Of a stretch of 64,000 bases of DNA, positions 50,993 through 60,354 are shown piece by piece (position 1 is the first letter of the stretch; each line of letters opens with the position of its first letter). The notes beneath the pieces are model-generated. The model saw nothing but the letters and a program-made list of their open reading frames with translations. It had not been told where the DNA came from and did no database searches. Origin of the DNA: Paeniglutamicibacter sulfureus (lineage in GTDB: Bacteria > Actinomycetota > Actinomycetes > Actinomycetales > Micrococcaceae); assembly GCF_039535115.1 (NCBI RefSeq), contig NZ_BAAAWO010000001.1, positions 992,001 through 1,056,000 of the forward strand, written 5' to 3'. The position numbers and the translations under genes are program-made.

Positions 50993-52430
50993 CGATAGCG
51001 TGCCCACAAAGACCAACGGCACAGAACCCGCGTCCACAACCGATTCCCACCCGGATGATCCCGGTCTCGATCGGTCCAGTGTATTGAAGCTCGGTGCCGC
51101 AGCGGCCCTGGGAACTGCCGCAGCCATGGCGGCAGTGGCCCGACCGGCCACAGCGGCCCCACCGCGCAGGGCCCGTGCCGCGGTTCCCGTGGCCGTCACC
51201 CCGCTGCCAGGGGTACTGGACCTCTACATCAACGAGGGCTACACAAGGATGGTCGATGATTCCCTGGTCTACCAGCGTGGATTCGGCGACCAGCCAACGG
51301 CCCTTCGGGACGCCAATCCGTCACTGCGCATCGTTCCGAAGATCTTCACCCGTGCCGGACAGGTGGTGGAATCACGGACCTATCCATTGAACGCGGCGCT
51401 TCCTCCCAACGGGACGCCGACACCTGCCGGACCGGACCCCGCGAACCCGGGCCAGTTCTTTATCCGGAGAAACCACTGGGCCAGCTATTTCCCGCAACGC
51501 ACCATCATCGTCGAGACCGGTTCCAAGGTGCGGTTGCGCATTTTCAACCGCCTTGCCGGCACGCACCAGTTCACCGTTGCCCAGGGTGCCCACGGCCGCA
51601 GCGACATCACCACGGGACCGATACCTCCAGGCGGGGAAGCGCGGTTGGACTTCGACGCACCATACGCCGGCACCTACCTCTATTACGATCCAACGAATGC
51701 GCCGGTCCAGCGTGCGCTCGGGCTCTTCGGATCCATTGTCGTGGTGGACCCCGAGGACGCCTGGCGGGTCGCGCCCAACCAGATGGGCTTTGAAAGGCAA
51801 TGGCTGTGGGTCACTCATGCCATTGACACCAAGTGGGCCAACATCGAGGCAGCCGGCGGTACCGTTGACCCAGTGGCAACCCCCGCCGTACCCCGCTACT
51901 TCCTGCTCAACGATCGCAGCGGATATGAGGCCTTGGGCCATTCACCCAACCGGGATATCAATCGACTGGCCCACGAGGAGTCGCTGATCTCCGGCTATCC
52001 GCGACAAGTCGATGTACGCGATTTCGGGGAAGACCTGACTCTGGGCACCATCCGCGGCGGGCAGGTGGTCAGGATGGTCAATGCCGGAATAGCGTTCCAC
52101 CAAATCCACTTCCACGGCAACCATCTGTGGACGGTGCGCCGCAACAACGTCGAATGGCCGCGTGAATTCGGCCACGTGGATGAGGACGGACACGTGGTGC
52201 TGCAACAGTGGGAAGACGTGATCCAGCTCGAACCCATGGATCGGAAAGACTGCATCATCCCCATGAAGCGACCACCAGACGCCACAGACCAGGTCTGGTA
52301 TGCCCGGACCGAAGACTGGAAATATCCCATGCACTGCCATGCCGAGATGTCGCAGACTGCGGCCGGCGGCATGTACCCCGGTGGGCTGGTTGCCCACTGG
52401 GAGCTTAAATCACCGGTGATCGGAGGCTAA
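50985..52430 (+). CDS. Multicopper-oxidase-like protein with only the C-terminal copper motifs
   Basis: Protein of 481 residues with a multicopper oxidase fold. The C-terminal motifs remain: HQIHFHGNHLW (about 370) and PMHCHAEMS (about 448). The N-terminal motifs are lost: the HWHG position reads THQFTV and the WYHPH position reads LYYDPTN. In the second motif the usual third His (HCHxxxH) is Ser. The signal-like N-terminus reads DRSSVLKLGAAAALG, with the twin arginine absent. It needs complementary ligands from elsewhere, probably the next gene. Confidence 0.85.
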   Translation: MSSDSVPTKTNGTEPASTTDSHPDDPGLDRSSVLKLGAAAALGTAAAMAAVARPATAAPPRRARAAVPVAVTPLPGVLDLYINEGYTRMVDDSLVYQRGFGDQPTALRDANPSLRIVPKIFTRAGQVVESRTYPLNAALPPNGTPTPAGPDPANPGQFFIRRNHWASYFPQRTIIVETGSKVRLRIFNRLAGTHQFTVAQGAHGRSDITTGPIPPGGEARLDFDAPYAGTYLYYDPTNAPVQRALGLFGSIVVVDPEDAWRVAPNQMGFERQWLWVTHAIDTKWANIEAAGGTVDPVATPAVPRYFLLNDRSGYEALGHSPNRDINRLAHEESLISGYPRQVDVRDFGEDLTLGTIRGGQVVRMVNAGIAFHQIHFHGNHLWTVRRNNVEWPREFGHVDEDGHVVLQQWEDVIQLEPMDRKDCIIPMKRPPDATDQVWYARTEDWKYPMHCHAEMSQTAAGGMYPGGLVAHWELKSPVIGG

Positions 52431-52434
52431 GACC

Positions 52435-53946
52435 ATGAGAACAACATTTTGGGATGCCATTAGCGCAGCTGCGGGTAAGGTCCGCGATTCCCGCCGGGAC
52501 GACGACGACAAGAAGGGGTCTTCACGCAAGCCACGAGCCACAAAGTCACCCAAGCCCACGCCGACGCCGACACCCAAGTCGACGCGAAAAAGCACTCCAA
52601 AGCCGAAGCCGACCAAGTCCGCGACGCCAAAGCCAACGCCGACCAAATCGGTAACGCCAAAACCAACGCCGACCAAATCCGCAACACCAAAACCGACGCC
52701 GACCAAGGCCTCCACCCCGACGCCAACACGCAGCTCCACGGGGCCAACCTCCACCAGCAAGTCTGCGACGACATCGCCCAGCTCGACGGCGCCGTCGCCA
52801 CGGCCCACGAGCGCCACACCATCCGATGACGATGGCGAAGAAAGGGATTACGACTCCCAAGCCGATTTCGCATCGCACCAGATGCAGCAGGACAATCCGG
52901 AGACGCTTTTTCGCCAGACTCCCCATTTGGAAGTCAACATGGACCTGTCGAGCCGCGACTTGCGTTTTCCCGACGGTGCGGAATTCGAGATGTGGGTCTT
53001 CCACAAGAGCGACTCGGGGCGCGGTTTCCCTGGCCCAACCTTGCGACCCATGGAAAAAAACATCTTCCATGCCACGGTGGAACCCAGCATGGGGCCACAC
53101 ACCATCCACTGGCATGGCATGGAGCCCGACCCCCGAAACGACGGCGTGGGACACACCTCGTTCGAAATCGACGACTCATACACCTATCAGTGGCAGCCCG
53201 AACCGGGGCGTGCACACGACCCGAACTACGGCGCGGCAGGCACCTATTTTTACCATTGCCACGTCAACACCCCGCTACACGCCCAGATGGGGCTGCTGGG
53301 CCCGCTGGTCATCGATCCCATCGTGCTGCCCGAATTCCCGGTTTCCCCGGGAAACCGGCGCGCCTTTGCCGACGGACCCGAATACGACATCGCCACTGAG
53401 TCGCTGATCATGCCGTTCTCGATCGATCCACGGTGGCACGAGATGGGACATGCTGCTGGCCTTTCGGGCGAAGATGTCGGGCTGAACCGTTTTGAACCCA
53501 CCCACTTCTACATCACCGGCGGTCTTTTGGCCCAGCGCAAGGAACGGGAAGAAGAAGTGTGGGCACCGACCCAGCTGCCGATCAATGTGAAGGGAAACGG
53601 GAAGGCGCCAAGCCTGATGCGCTTCTGCGACGGGAACTACCTCCCCAACAGGATCACGTTCCTCCACGAAGACGGAACGCCGGCGCGCATCGCCGAGCTC
53701 ATTGCCCACGATGGCCGGCCCTTCCGGCATACTTCGGCCCCCGGGCAACCGGCAATCCCCACCAGCATGCACCCGGATTCCAGGGCTCGTTTGTTCACCC
53801 ATACCCTTACCATGGGTGCTGCGGAAAGATACGACATGCTTCTGCATCCGCCTGCGGCAGGAAACTACACGTTGAGAATTGACTGGAATGATTGGATCAC
53901 CGGTCAGAGGGTAGGTCGCCGGGAGTTGAAGCTTATCGCCTCCTGA
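52435..53946 (+). CDS. Multicopper-oxidase-like protein with only the N-terminal copper motifs
   Basis: Protein of 503 residues. Residues about 30-130 are a Lys/Thr/Pro linker of KPTPTKSxTP repeats, with no signal peptide. Then a cupredoxin domain has HTIHWHGMEP and GTYFYHCHVNTPLHAQMG, the N-terminal oxidase motifs plus a Cys that could serve a type 1 site. The C-terminal half has none of the C-terminal motifs. It follows the previous gene by 4 bp. Together the two proteins carry the motif set of one complete oxidase. Confidence 0.85.
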   Translation: MRTTFWDAISAAAGKVRDSRRDDDDKKGSSRKPRATKSPKPTPTPTPKSTRKSTPKPKPTKSATPKPTPTKSVTPKPTPTKSATPKPTPTKASTPTPTRSSTGPTSTSKSATTSPSSTAPSPRPTSATPSDDDGEERDYDSQADFASHQMQQDNPETLFRQTPHLEVNMDLSSRDLRFPDGAEFEMWVFHKSDSGRGFPGPTLRPMEKNIFHATVEPSMGPHTIHWHGMEPDPRNDGVGHTSFEIDDSYTYQWQPEPGRAHDPNYGAAGTYFYHCHVNTPLHAQMGLLGPLVIDPIVLPEFPVSPGNRRAFADGPEYDIATESLIMPFSIDPRWHEMGHAAGLSGEDVGLNRFEPTHFYITGGLLAQRKEREEEVWAPTQLPINVKGNGKAPSLMRFCDGNYLPNRITFLHEDGTPARIAELIAHDGRPFRHTSAPGQPAIPTSMHPDSRARLFTHTLTMGAAERYDMLLHPPAAGNYTLRIDWNDWITGQRVGRRELKLIAS

Positions 53947-54139
53947 ATCTCATCCCTGCCCACTCGAGCCTGTTACCTCCCGTTGCCCTTGAATGCATGG
54001 GTGCTCGGTGCTTTGCTTGCAGTGGATAACCCGTCACTCCGGATGCCCAGGTCGGCTTGCCCCTCCTGGGCATCCGTGTTCGCGCAGCCGCGTGGTACGG
54101 ATGGTGGGAACGGGTGGAAAATCCAGGAAGGACACAGAC

Positions 54140-54475
54140 ATGCTGGGCCACGGCTACCTGAACGCATTGAAGAATGCCAAGAGCACTGTCTATGGTCCGG
54201 CGAGGGAAAAGATCGGGACCCTCGGGAACATTTTCATGGACGTGCGCACCGGGGACGCGGACTTCGTGACTGTTCGTCTCGGCCTGTTCGGAGCGGAGGA
54301 GCTCCTCGTCTCCCTCAGGGGTGCGGTGATCACTGACGGCCACCTGCAAGTTCGGTTCTCCAAGGATGTCATCAGGCACGCGCCAAAGGTCGACCCGGCT
54401 TCCGTGCTCGATGACGCGGAGAAATCGCTGCTGGATGGCTACTACTCGGTGATGGACCCGGACACCGGCGGATAG
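54140..54475 (+). CDS. PRC-barrel domain protein (111 aa)
   Basis: Small PRC-barrel protein (KSTVYGPAREKIGTLGNIFMD to DGHLQVRFSKDVIRHAPKVDP), closely similar to the N-terminal half of the next protein. ATG with GGAAGGACAC upstream. PRC-barrel proteins bind RNA or protein partners; target unknown. Confidence 0.87.
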   Translation: MLGHGYLNALKNAKSTVYGPAREKIGTLGNIFMDVRTGDADFVTVRLGLFGAEELLVSLRGAVITDGHLQVRFSKDVIRHAPKVDPASVLDDAEKSLLDGYYSVMDPDTGG

Positions 54476-54896
54476 GCCCGTATGGCCCGGGTGGTGATTC
54501 TCACCGTCGCTGGACAACGATGATGATCCCCTCGCGGGACTCCCGGCCCGGGGCATCGTCGTATTGGGATTTTCTCGATGCCCAGTTGTGGATGTTTCCA
54601 GCCGTCTCCTAGTGGTGCGACACTTTCTTGAATTGCGATGCCGGCAGTGTTTGGCTTGCGGCATGGGCGAGGCTGCGGGTCACACGCTTCCCGTTTGCCA
54701 GTCCGTGGCTGAGGTCGTGCGGGGAGGAAGTAGATGCCAGTAACTGGGCCGATCGTGGGCGGAGTAAGTCTCCGCTTCCGGGCGACTACGGCACAGGACA
54801 TGACATGCCCGTTCCCCGCCACGCAGAAGAATCGTTCACGATACTGCGCCGGCCACTTCGAATCTCCTCCCGAGCTCCCCCGGAAAGGAAAACACC
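54476..54896. other. Gap between the PRC-barrel genes
   Basis: About 420 bases with no gene seen. Short open frames here lack ribosome sites. Confidence 0.35.
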
Positions 54897-55589
54897 ATGC
54901 TGAACAACGAAGATCTCAAGCCCCTGCTGGAAACCAAAGCCAACGTGTTTGGCTCCGAAGGAGAAAAGATCGGTACCCTCGGTCAGATTTATCTTGACGA
55001 TGGAACCGACCTCCCACACTTCGCTACCGTGAAAACCGGTCTGTTCGGTTCGTCTGAAAACTTTGTGCCGCTGGATGATGCGGAAATCTCCAATGGACAG
55101 CTCTACGTCAGGTTCACCAAGCAATTCGTGAAGGACGCGCCCAACGTCGATCCCATGGGGCATCTGAGTCCCGAGGACGAGGATCGCCTCTACGACTACT
55201 ACTCGCAGGCCGGTCTGGGCGCGAACCGTGGAGTCACTGAACCCGAAACACCAGAGACCCCGAGAGACCAGGACAACCTCGAACCCGTAGGACTGAACCA
55301 AGACACCCCGCAGGGCGCCGAAGAACATGTGCACACCATCGGCCCCACGTCCGGACGTCCCCGAATCCGGAAGTACGTGGTTACCGAGCATCCAGTGGAC
55401 GCATCGGCGTCCGAACAAGCAGGGGCATCCTACGGCCTTTCCGGGGAGCATGGCGCGTACCTCGATGGACCGCAAACGAACGACGTGGAGCGGAACGGAA
55501 ACGAATCACTTTCCGAAGGTGACCGTAGTGCGACGGAAGACGGGCCTGAAATGAAGCGTCCCCGCAGCGGCGAACGGATGGATCCCTGA
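54897..55589 (+). CDS. PRC-barrel protein with acidic tail (230 aa)
   Basis: The N-terminal PRC-barrel (KANVFGSEGEKIGTLGQIYLD to QLYVRFTKQFVKDAPNVDP) is a paralog of the 54140 gene. It continues into an acidic, Pro/Glu-rich, probably disordered tail containing RPRIRKYVVTEHPVD. This resembles PRC/DUF2382 proteins of actinobacteria, but no complete DUF2382 is present. ATG with GGAAAGGAAAA upstream. Confidence 0.82.
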   Translation: MLNNEDLKPLLETKANVFGSEGEKIGTLGQIYLDDGTDLPHFATVKTGLFGSSENFVPLDDAEISNGQLYVRFTKQFVKDAPNVDPMGHLSPEDEDRLYDYYSQAGLGANRGVTEPETPETPRDQDNLEPVGLNQDTPQGAEEHVHTIGPTSGRPRIRKYVVTEHPVDASASEQAGASYGLSGEHGAYLDGPQTNDVERNGNESLSEGDRSATEDGPEMKRPRSGERMDP

Positions 55590-55665
55590 GAAACGGCCTT
55601 GGGGCACGAGCAGCTCCTTGCGAGGCAATACCTAACGGGTGACAAATCAAGAAAGAGGTCGTTTG

Positions 55666-56277
55666 ATGGAAACCACGGGTTCAGGTTCGAGTACTTCCAG
55701 CTATCGAGCCAACGAGAGGTTGGCTCGGGAACGCAGCCAATTCGGTGGCGTCAAGGTCGGCAGTGCGTTCTTTGGCTGGGTGACCGCCATGGGAATCACT
55801 GTCCTGCTCACGGCGCTCATCACAGCCTTTGGTGCCGGCGTTGGTTTGGCCACCGACACCGATCTGGGTACCGCCACCGAAAGCGTTGCCGGCAATCCGG
55901 ATGCCACCGCCTGGATCTCCGCCATTGTCTTGGTGTTGGTCCTGCTTCTTGCCTACTTTTGCGGCGGCTACGTAGCTGGCAGGATGGCACGCTTTAACGG
56001 GATGCGGCAGGGAATGGCCGTCTGGCTTTGGGCGATCATCGCCGCGATTGCCGTAGCCGCGCTCACAGTCCTTGCCAACGTCAAGTTCGAGGCCTTGGGG
56101 CAACTAAACGGCATCCCACAACTTCCCATGGACGGCGCAATGTCCGCTCTTGGTTGGATCGCGCTGGCAATCGCAGTCATCGTCCCGCTGCTCGGAGCAA
56201 TCCTCGGAGGCCAAGCCGGGATGCACTACCACCGGCGGGTGGATCGCAACAGCGAAAACATCTATCGGGCGCCCTAG
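55666..56277 (+). CDS. Four-helix membrane protein (203 aa)
   Basis: Four membrane helices: FFGWVTAMGITVLLTALITAF, WISAIVLVLVLLLAYFCGGYV, MAVWLWAIIAAIAVAALTVLA and LGWIALAIAVIVPLLGAILGG. The N-terminus is a Ser/Arg-rich cytosolic segment. ATG with AAGAGG upstream is preferred over a GTG nine codons earlier. Family unknown; it lies among stress-type genes. Confidence 0.82.
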   Translation: METTGSGSSTSSYRANERLARERSQFGGVKVGSAFFGWVTAMGITVLLTALITAFGAGVGLATDTDLGTATESVAGNPDATAWISAIVLVLVLLLAYFCGGYVAGRMARFNGMRQGMAVWLWAIIAAIAVAALTVLANVKFEALGQLNGIPQLPMDGAMSALGWIALAIAVIVPLLGAILGGQAGMHYHRRVDRNSENIYRAP

Positions 56278-56459
56278 CTCGGCCGGATACAAGTTCGCGG
56301 AAAGGGAGGCGGGCAGGACATCGATGAATTTGTGGGCACGTCATGCGGGTTCAATACCCGAAAGCGGCTGTCGCGCTTCCGGGGCACGGCTCGCGGCCAC
56401 TGTGGCCATGCACGTTACCGAATGTACAAAAATCTGGAACCAATCCTAGGAGGACCCCC

Positions 56460-56645
56460 GTGGGTATCGGAGACAAAATCGGCAATAAGGCGCAAGAGGC
56501 CGTAGGCAAGATCAAGAAGAATACCGGCGACGCAACCGACAACGAAAGCCTGCAGGCGGAGGGCGCAAGGGAAGAGGCTGAGGCCAGGGCGAAGCAAGCC
56601 GGCGAGCACCTCAAGGACGCCGCCCGGGACGTCACCGACAAGTGA
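56460..56645 (+). CDS. CsbD-family stress protein
   Basis: Sixty-one residues of the charged helical CsbD type (DKIGNKAQEAVGKIKKNTGDATDN, then GEHLKDAARDVTDK). GTG with TAGGAGG upstream. CsbD proteins are among the most abundant general-stress proteins in bacilli; function unknown. Confidence 0.93.
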   Translation: MGIGDKIGNKAQEAVGKIKKNTGDATDNESLQAEGAREEAEARAKQAGEHLKDAARDVTDK

Positions 56646-56822
56646 GCAATCCACGCAGGGCTAAGGTTGCTCTTGCCTGCAGGACCTGGAAGGTGGGGTC
56701 GACCGCATCAGCCGTCGACTCCACCTCCGTCTTGTAATGCACGGGTTACTTCTGCCCTACGCCGCGCTGCTTTACCCAGCATCGAAGCGTGCGTCGTCTT
56801 CGTTCGAGTCTTCGGGCCCGCG

Positions 56823-57011
56823 CTAATTTGAACCGGGAGCTGTACTTCCCGGTTCTCCGAGCAAGTCCGCATCTCTGTCCTTGGCTTCTTCGTTCCTCGG
56901 GGTGCCGTTGTCCAGCAACGTCTCGGCGTCGCGCAGCGGATCAAAACTGTCCAGCGTCGGAGGAACGGACGTTTGGTCCTCCTGATCCCCGTCGGCATTC
57001 TTGTGAGTCAT
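56823..57011 (-). CDS. Acidic, disordered hypothetical protein (62 aa)
   Basis: Small acidic protein with TLDSFDPLRDAETLLDNG, which shares the TLDxxDPLRD motif with the protein at 25691-26053. ATG preceded by GAGGAGGCAGAAA. It is probably unfolded. Function unknown. Confidence 0.75.
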   Translation of the reverse strand: MTHKNADGDQEDQTSVPPTLDSFDPLRDAETLLDNGTPRNEEAKDRDADLLGEPGSTAPGSN

Positions 57012-57019
57012 TTTCTGCC

Positions 57020-57063
57020 TCCTCGTTGTCAGTCAATTCGTCTCCTCGTTGTCAGTCAATTCG
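57020..57063. repeat. Tandem 23-bp direct repeat
   Basis: TCCTCGTTGTCAGTCAATTCG occurs at 57020-57040 and again at 57043-57063. It spans the ribosome site of the acidic gene and the stop of the next gene. Confidence 0.8.
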
Positions 57064-57330
57064 TTAGGAATTTCGCAGCGAATCGATCAGTTCCTTCTTG
57101 TTCTGCTTCGAGTAACCACTCAACCCGATTTCCTTGGCCCGGGCCTTCAGCTCTGGAACAGTCCAGTCTTCGTAGTCGCCTGCCTTTCCGCCCCGCTTCC
57201 CTACTTTCGACCTTCCGTCGCGGGCAGCCGCGTTGGCGATTCGAGCGGCTTTTTGCTTGGAATTTCCTTCGTCGCGCAACTTTTCATAGAGTTCATCGTC
57301 CTTGATCTGCGGAGTCTTGTCCTTTGGCAT
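57064..57330 (-). CDS. Rho-N-type small basic protein (88 aa)
   Basis: Contains IKDDELYEKLRDEGNSKQKAARIANAAA followed by a Rho-termination-factor N-terminal-type motif (WTVPELKARAKEIGLSG). This matches the DUF7218/Rho_N pattern of actinobacteria. The second of two close ATGs fits the AGGGAG spacing better. Likely nucleic-acid-binding; role unknown. Confidence 0.85.
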   Translation of the reverse strand: MPKDKTPQIKDDELYEKLRDEGNSKQKAARIANAAARDGRSKVGKRGGKAGDYEDWTVPELKARAKEIGLSGYSKQNKKELIDSLRNS

Positions 57331-57549
57331 TGTCATGCTCCCTTCACATCGAACTGTCCCTGGCCACTCCCTTTGATGTGTCGAACACGCACACTTCCGC
57401 CCGGAAGGCAGAAGGACATTCGGCCACAAATGGGTGCTGGTCCCTTCCAGCGCAGTGGGGCGGTCCCCGGGGCTGTGTCTGCCACGCTACTTGGCCGTCT
57501 TCGGGATTCCAACCTTTTTGCATCCCTTTGATGCGGGGCCTGCCGGTGT

Positions 57550-58590
57550 CTAGAGTTCAGTCAGCGGCGTGTCGAGCATCCAGGCAAGTGAAGTTCCATC
57601 CACCCGCCCTTCGCGCATTCCTTTGAGATGTGCGCTAAACAGGTCGAAGGGTATCCGCGGCGATCGATAGGCGCGCGCTCGATCATGGCTGAGGCAATCC
57701 GGGTTGTGCCAAACGAGCAATTGAAGCGTTCCCTCGTCGGCATGCACAAGGGCCGGTCCGCGTTGGATCCCCAAGGCATCCAGCCGCTGGGCAAGGGCCT
57801 TGGCGGACACCCCTCTTTCCCACAGGAAGGCAGCCAGCTCGCGGGGGGACTGCTTGTTCCAGTCAATCGACTGCACGGTCTCTTCGGGGAGTAAAAGAGC
57901 ATAAGCAAATTCCTTCGACCATTGGTCCCTGCGTCGTGCCCGATGGCCGATTTCCGGTTGTCTTCCGCCCACCAACTCCCCGAGTTCACGCGCAAGCACA
58001 AGGTTCGCTTGGTACCAAGCGCCCGTGCCGCGCACCACCACGTACGTGACCTCGCCGGCGACCATGGCCCGGGCGTCGAATGCGGGCCCCTCGGCCACCA
58101 CGAAAACCCCGATGCCGTAGGCATTTTCAATGGCGGCGGGTAAGTCCTGCATGAAAGGTTGCGAGGAGCCGCGCGAGAGTAGGGAAGCTACGTGGGTCGC
58201 GGCTTCTTCGGGCGTTAGCCCCGTGGGCGGCACGGGCACAGACGGCGTAGTCAAGGCAACTTCCCGGTAGGCGCCCGCAGGAAAGGCAACGGTCTCGGCC
58301 ACCCGGTCCAATCTGCCTCGGACATATGGCGGTCCTTCGGAATTGTGGGCGTCGGCCCGCGGGTCTCCCGTGATCAGCCATTGGAGCGAGACCTTCAGGA
58401 TCTTGGCCAGAGCTGCCAGCTCACTGGCGCTAAAATTTCGTTGTCCGCTCAGGGAACGGCTTAAAGCATCTTGGCTCATGGCTGCTTGGCGTGCGATGCC
58501 TGATTGATTCAATCCTTCGGTGTTTGAACTGATGGCATCCCTGACGCGCAGACGAATTTGGTTCACCGGAATCGAGTCCTCCTTTCCCAT
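57550..58590 (-). CDS. XRE regulator fused to degenerate ImmA/IrrE domain
   Basis: Protein of 346 residues. The N-terminal helix-turn-helix (about 10-75, GLNQSGIARQAAMSQDALSRSLSGQRN) is followed by an ImmA/IrrE-like domain. The zinc protease motif HExxH should be in LAHELGHL, but here it reads LARELGELV, so the catalytic His are lost. It is probably a ligand- or partner-controlled repressor without protease activity. Start ATG is followed by GKEDSIP; the ribosome site was not clear. Confidence 0.82.
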   Translation of the reverse strand: MGKEDSIPVNQIRLRVRDAISSNTEGLNQSGIARQAAMSQDALSRSLSGQRNFSASELAALAKILKVSLQWLITGDPRADAHNSEGPPYVRGRLDRVAETVAFPAGAYREVALTTPSVPVPPTGLTPEEAATHVASLLSRGSSQPFMQDLPAAIENAYGIGVFVVAEGPAFDARAMVAGEVTYVVVRGTGAWYQANLVLARELGELVGGRQPEIGHRARRRDQWSKEFAYALLLPEETVQSIDWNKQSPRELAAFLWERGVSAKALAQRLDALGIQRGPALVHADEGTLQLLVWHNPDCLSHDRARAYRSPRIPFDLFSAHLKGMREGRVDGTSLAWMLDTPLTEL

Positions 58591-59157
58591 CGTTCTTTTC
58601 CCAACTCATCGGTGTATGTGGCCGCAACCTCCCCCCGGGGGCTGTTCCCAGCATTGCCGCCCATCCGGGCCCGTGTAAAGATAAATGCATGGTGGCGTTC
58701 AAATGCCCTTTCCCCAAGCGGGCGAGCCGGAATCCGGCAACGTGCGGGAAGATACCCTCCGTCATGACCGAAAATCCACGCACCGCACCGAGGAACCAGC
58801 CCACCGGCTGGCCGTGAAAGCGGGTGAGGCAAGTTCAAGGGAGCCGTTCGCAACAGACCGATTTTCCCGTGGGGCTGGCTTCGCAAAGAATACGGTCGAG
58901 CCCAGTGGCACTTGAACGGGTGTCTCGTGGGAGCAGCCCGTGTTCGCCCATTGTCCGGGCACCGAATCGGCACGCTCGCACGTCAATATCCCGCATTCAA
59001 TCCCTCCTTCCGCATACAACGTCCATTGATACCGCACTCCTTGACCCGAAAACTCGGAAAGCATGTCGGCCGAGTGCGGCACACCGTTCCACCCCGATTC
59101 CGCTCCCTCGCCATGGGGCTTCGACTTCCGGCTGCGGGTTACTGTAAGGAGTTCACC
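58591..59157. other. Gap between the XRE and YbdK genes
   Basis: About 570 bases with several short open frames on both strands and none convincing. It should hold the promoters of both divergent genes. Confidence 0.35.
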
Positions 59158-60240
59158 ATGAGTACCTTTGGCATCGAAGAGGAATTCTTTCTCATGGATC
59201 CCGAAACCGGATTGCCCGCTGCTCCCAGTGAGAAGGCCCGCGAGGCGCTCATGTCCCTACGTGCGGGAGAGAGCAGTTCACAGCACGAGCTCCTGGATTG
59301 CCAGATCGAAATGGCCACGCCCGTTTGCTCCTCCGCGCAGCAGGCCCTGGATTCTGTCCGTGGCTTCCGGCAAGGCCTTGCGAGGACTGCATCGGGGCAC
59401 GATCTGCTTGCAGTCTCCCTGGGCACAGCCCCGCTGATCGGGGCATCCGCAGCCGGGATCGCCCCAACCGAACGCTACAGGGAGATACACCGGTACCTGC
59501 CTGGCATCAGCAGCGAGCAATATGTATCGGGTCTGCACGTGCACGTCTCGATCCAGGATTCCGAGGCCGGGGTGCACGCCCTCAACGGCATCCGTAGATG
59601 GTTGCCCGCGCTGGCGGCTCTGGGCGCAAATTCACCGTTCTGGCGCGGGCAAGACTCGGGGTTCGCCTCGTGGAGGAGTATCCACTACCGTCAATGGTCG
59701 GTGCAGGGAATTCCGCCCTATTTCACCGGAGCGGATGACTACTTCAAGCGGCTAGAACGAATACTTGGTTCAGATGTGGTTCTTGATGCCGGCCATATCG
59801 GGTGGGCGGCCCGCCTTTCAAACCATTATCCGACCATAGAAATCCGGATTTCCGATGCCCAATTGCGGGCCGACGAGTCGGTGACGTTGGCGTTGATCAT
59901 CAGGGCACTGGTGGAGACGATCATCCGTGAACCCGTTCCGCAGGATGGAATACATCCTGAGATGCTTGATCTCGCCTTCTGGCAGGCGGCTAAGAACGGC
60001 CTGGAGGGCAACCAATTGCACCCCGAGACCGGCGATAGAGTACCGTCCGATCAACTTGTGCGAGTCCTGCTCGGCCATATCGGCGATGCGCTGGATGAGA
60101 ACGGCGACCTCGAGTTCGTGAAAGCCGCCACGGACCAACTTCTGACTCGCGGCAATGGTGCCCGGCGACAACGAGAGAGCATGGCCCTGGGCGGAATCGA
60201 CCGGGTCATCAATGACGCGGCAAGCGCGCTTACGGCCTGA
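59158..60240 (+). CDS. YbdK-type carboxylate-amine ligase
   Basis: Protein of 360 residues of the GCS2/YbdK family. The N-terminal FGIEEEFFLMD acidic motif and the ATP-grasp-related catalytic region are visible. YbdK-type proteins show weak glutamate-cysteine ligase activity; in actinobacteria the natural substrate is uncertain. ATG with AAGGAG upstream. Confidence 0.88.
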   Translation: MSTFGIEEEFFLMDPETGLPAAPSEKAREALMSLRAGESSSQHELLDCQIEMATPVCSSAQQALDSVRGFRQGLARTASGHDLLAVSLGTAPLIGASAAGIAPTERYREIHRYLPGISSEQYVSGLHVHVSIQDSEAGVHALNGIRRWLPALAALGANSPFWRGQDSGFASWRSIHYRQWSVQGIPPYFTGADDYFKRLERILGSDVVLDAGHIGWAARLSNHYPTIEIRISDAQLRADESVTLALIIRALVETIIREPVPQDGIHPEMLDLAFWQAAKNGLEGNQLHPETGDRVPSDQLVRVLLGHIGDALDENGDLEFVKAATDQLLTRGNGARRQRESMALGGIDRVINDAASALTA

Positions 60241-60354
60241 GTTCTGGCCCGCCCCTCGAAGACGGGCAAGCCCCAGGCAGCGAAGGGCGGGATGCGTTTC
60301 GGTGCCGCATCTCACCGAAGCCGATCCGCACAGCATCCTCTCTCGTGAAACCGA

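Noticed and set aside
57020..57063. Attachment site or insertion scar
   Set aside because: Only a 23-bp tandem duplication with no integrase, transposase or inverted ends nearby.
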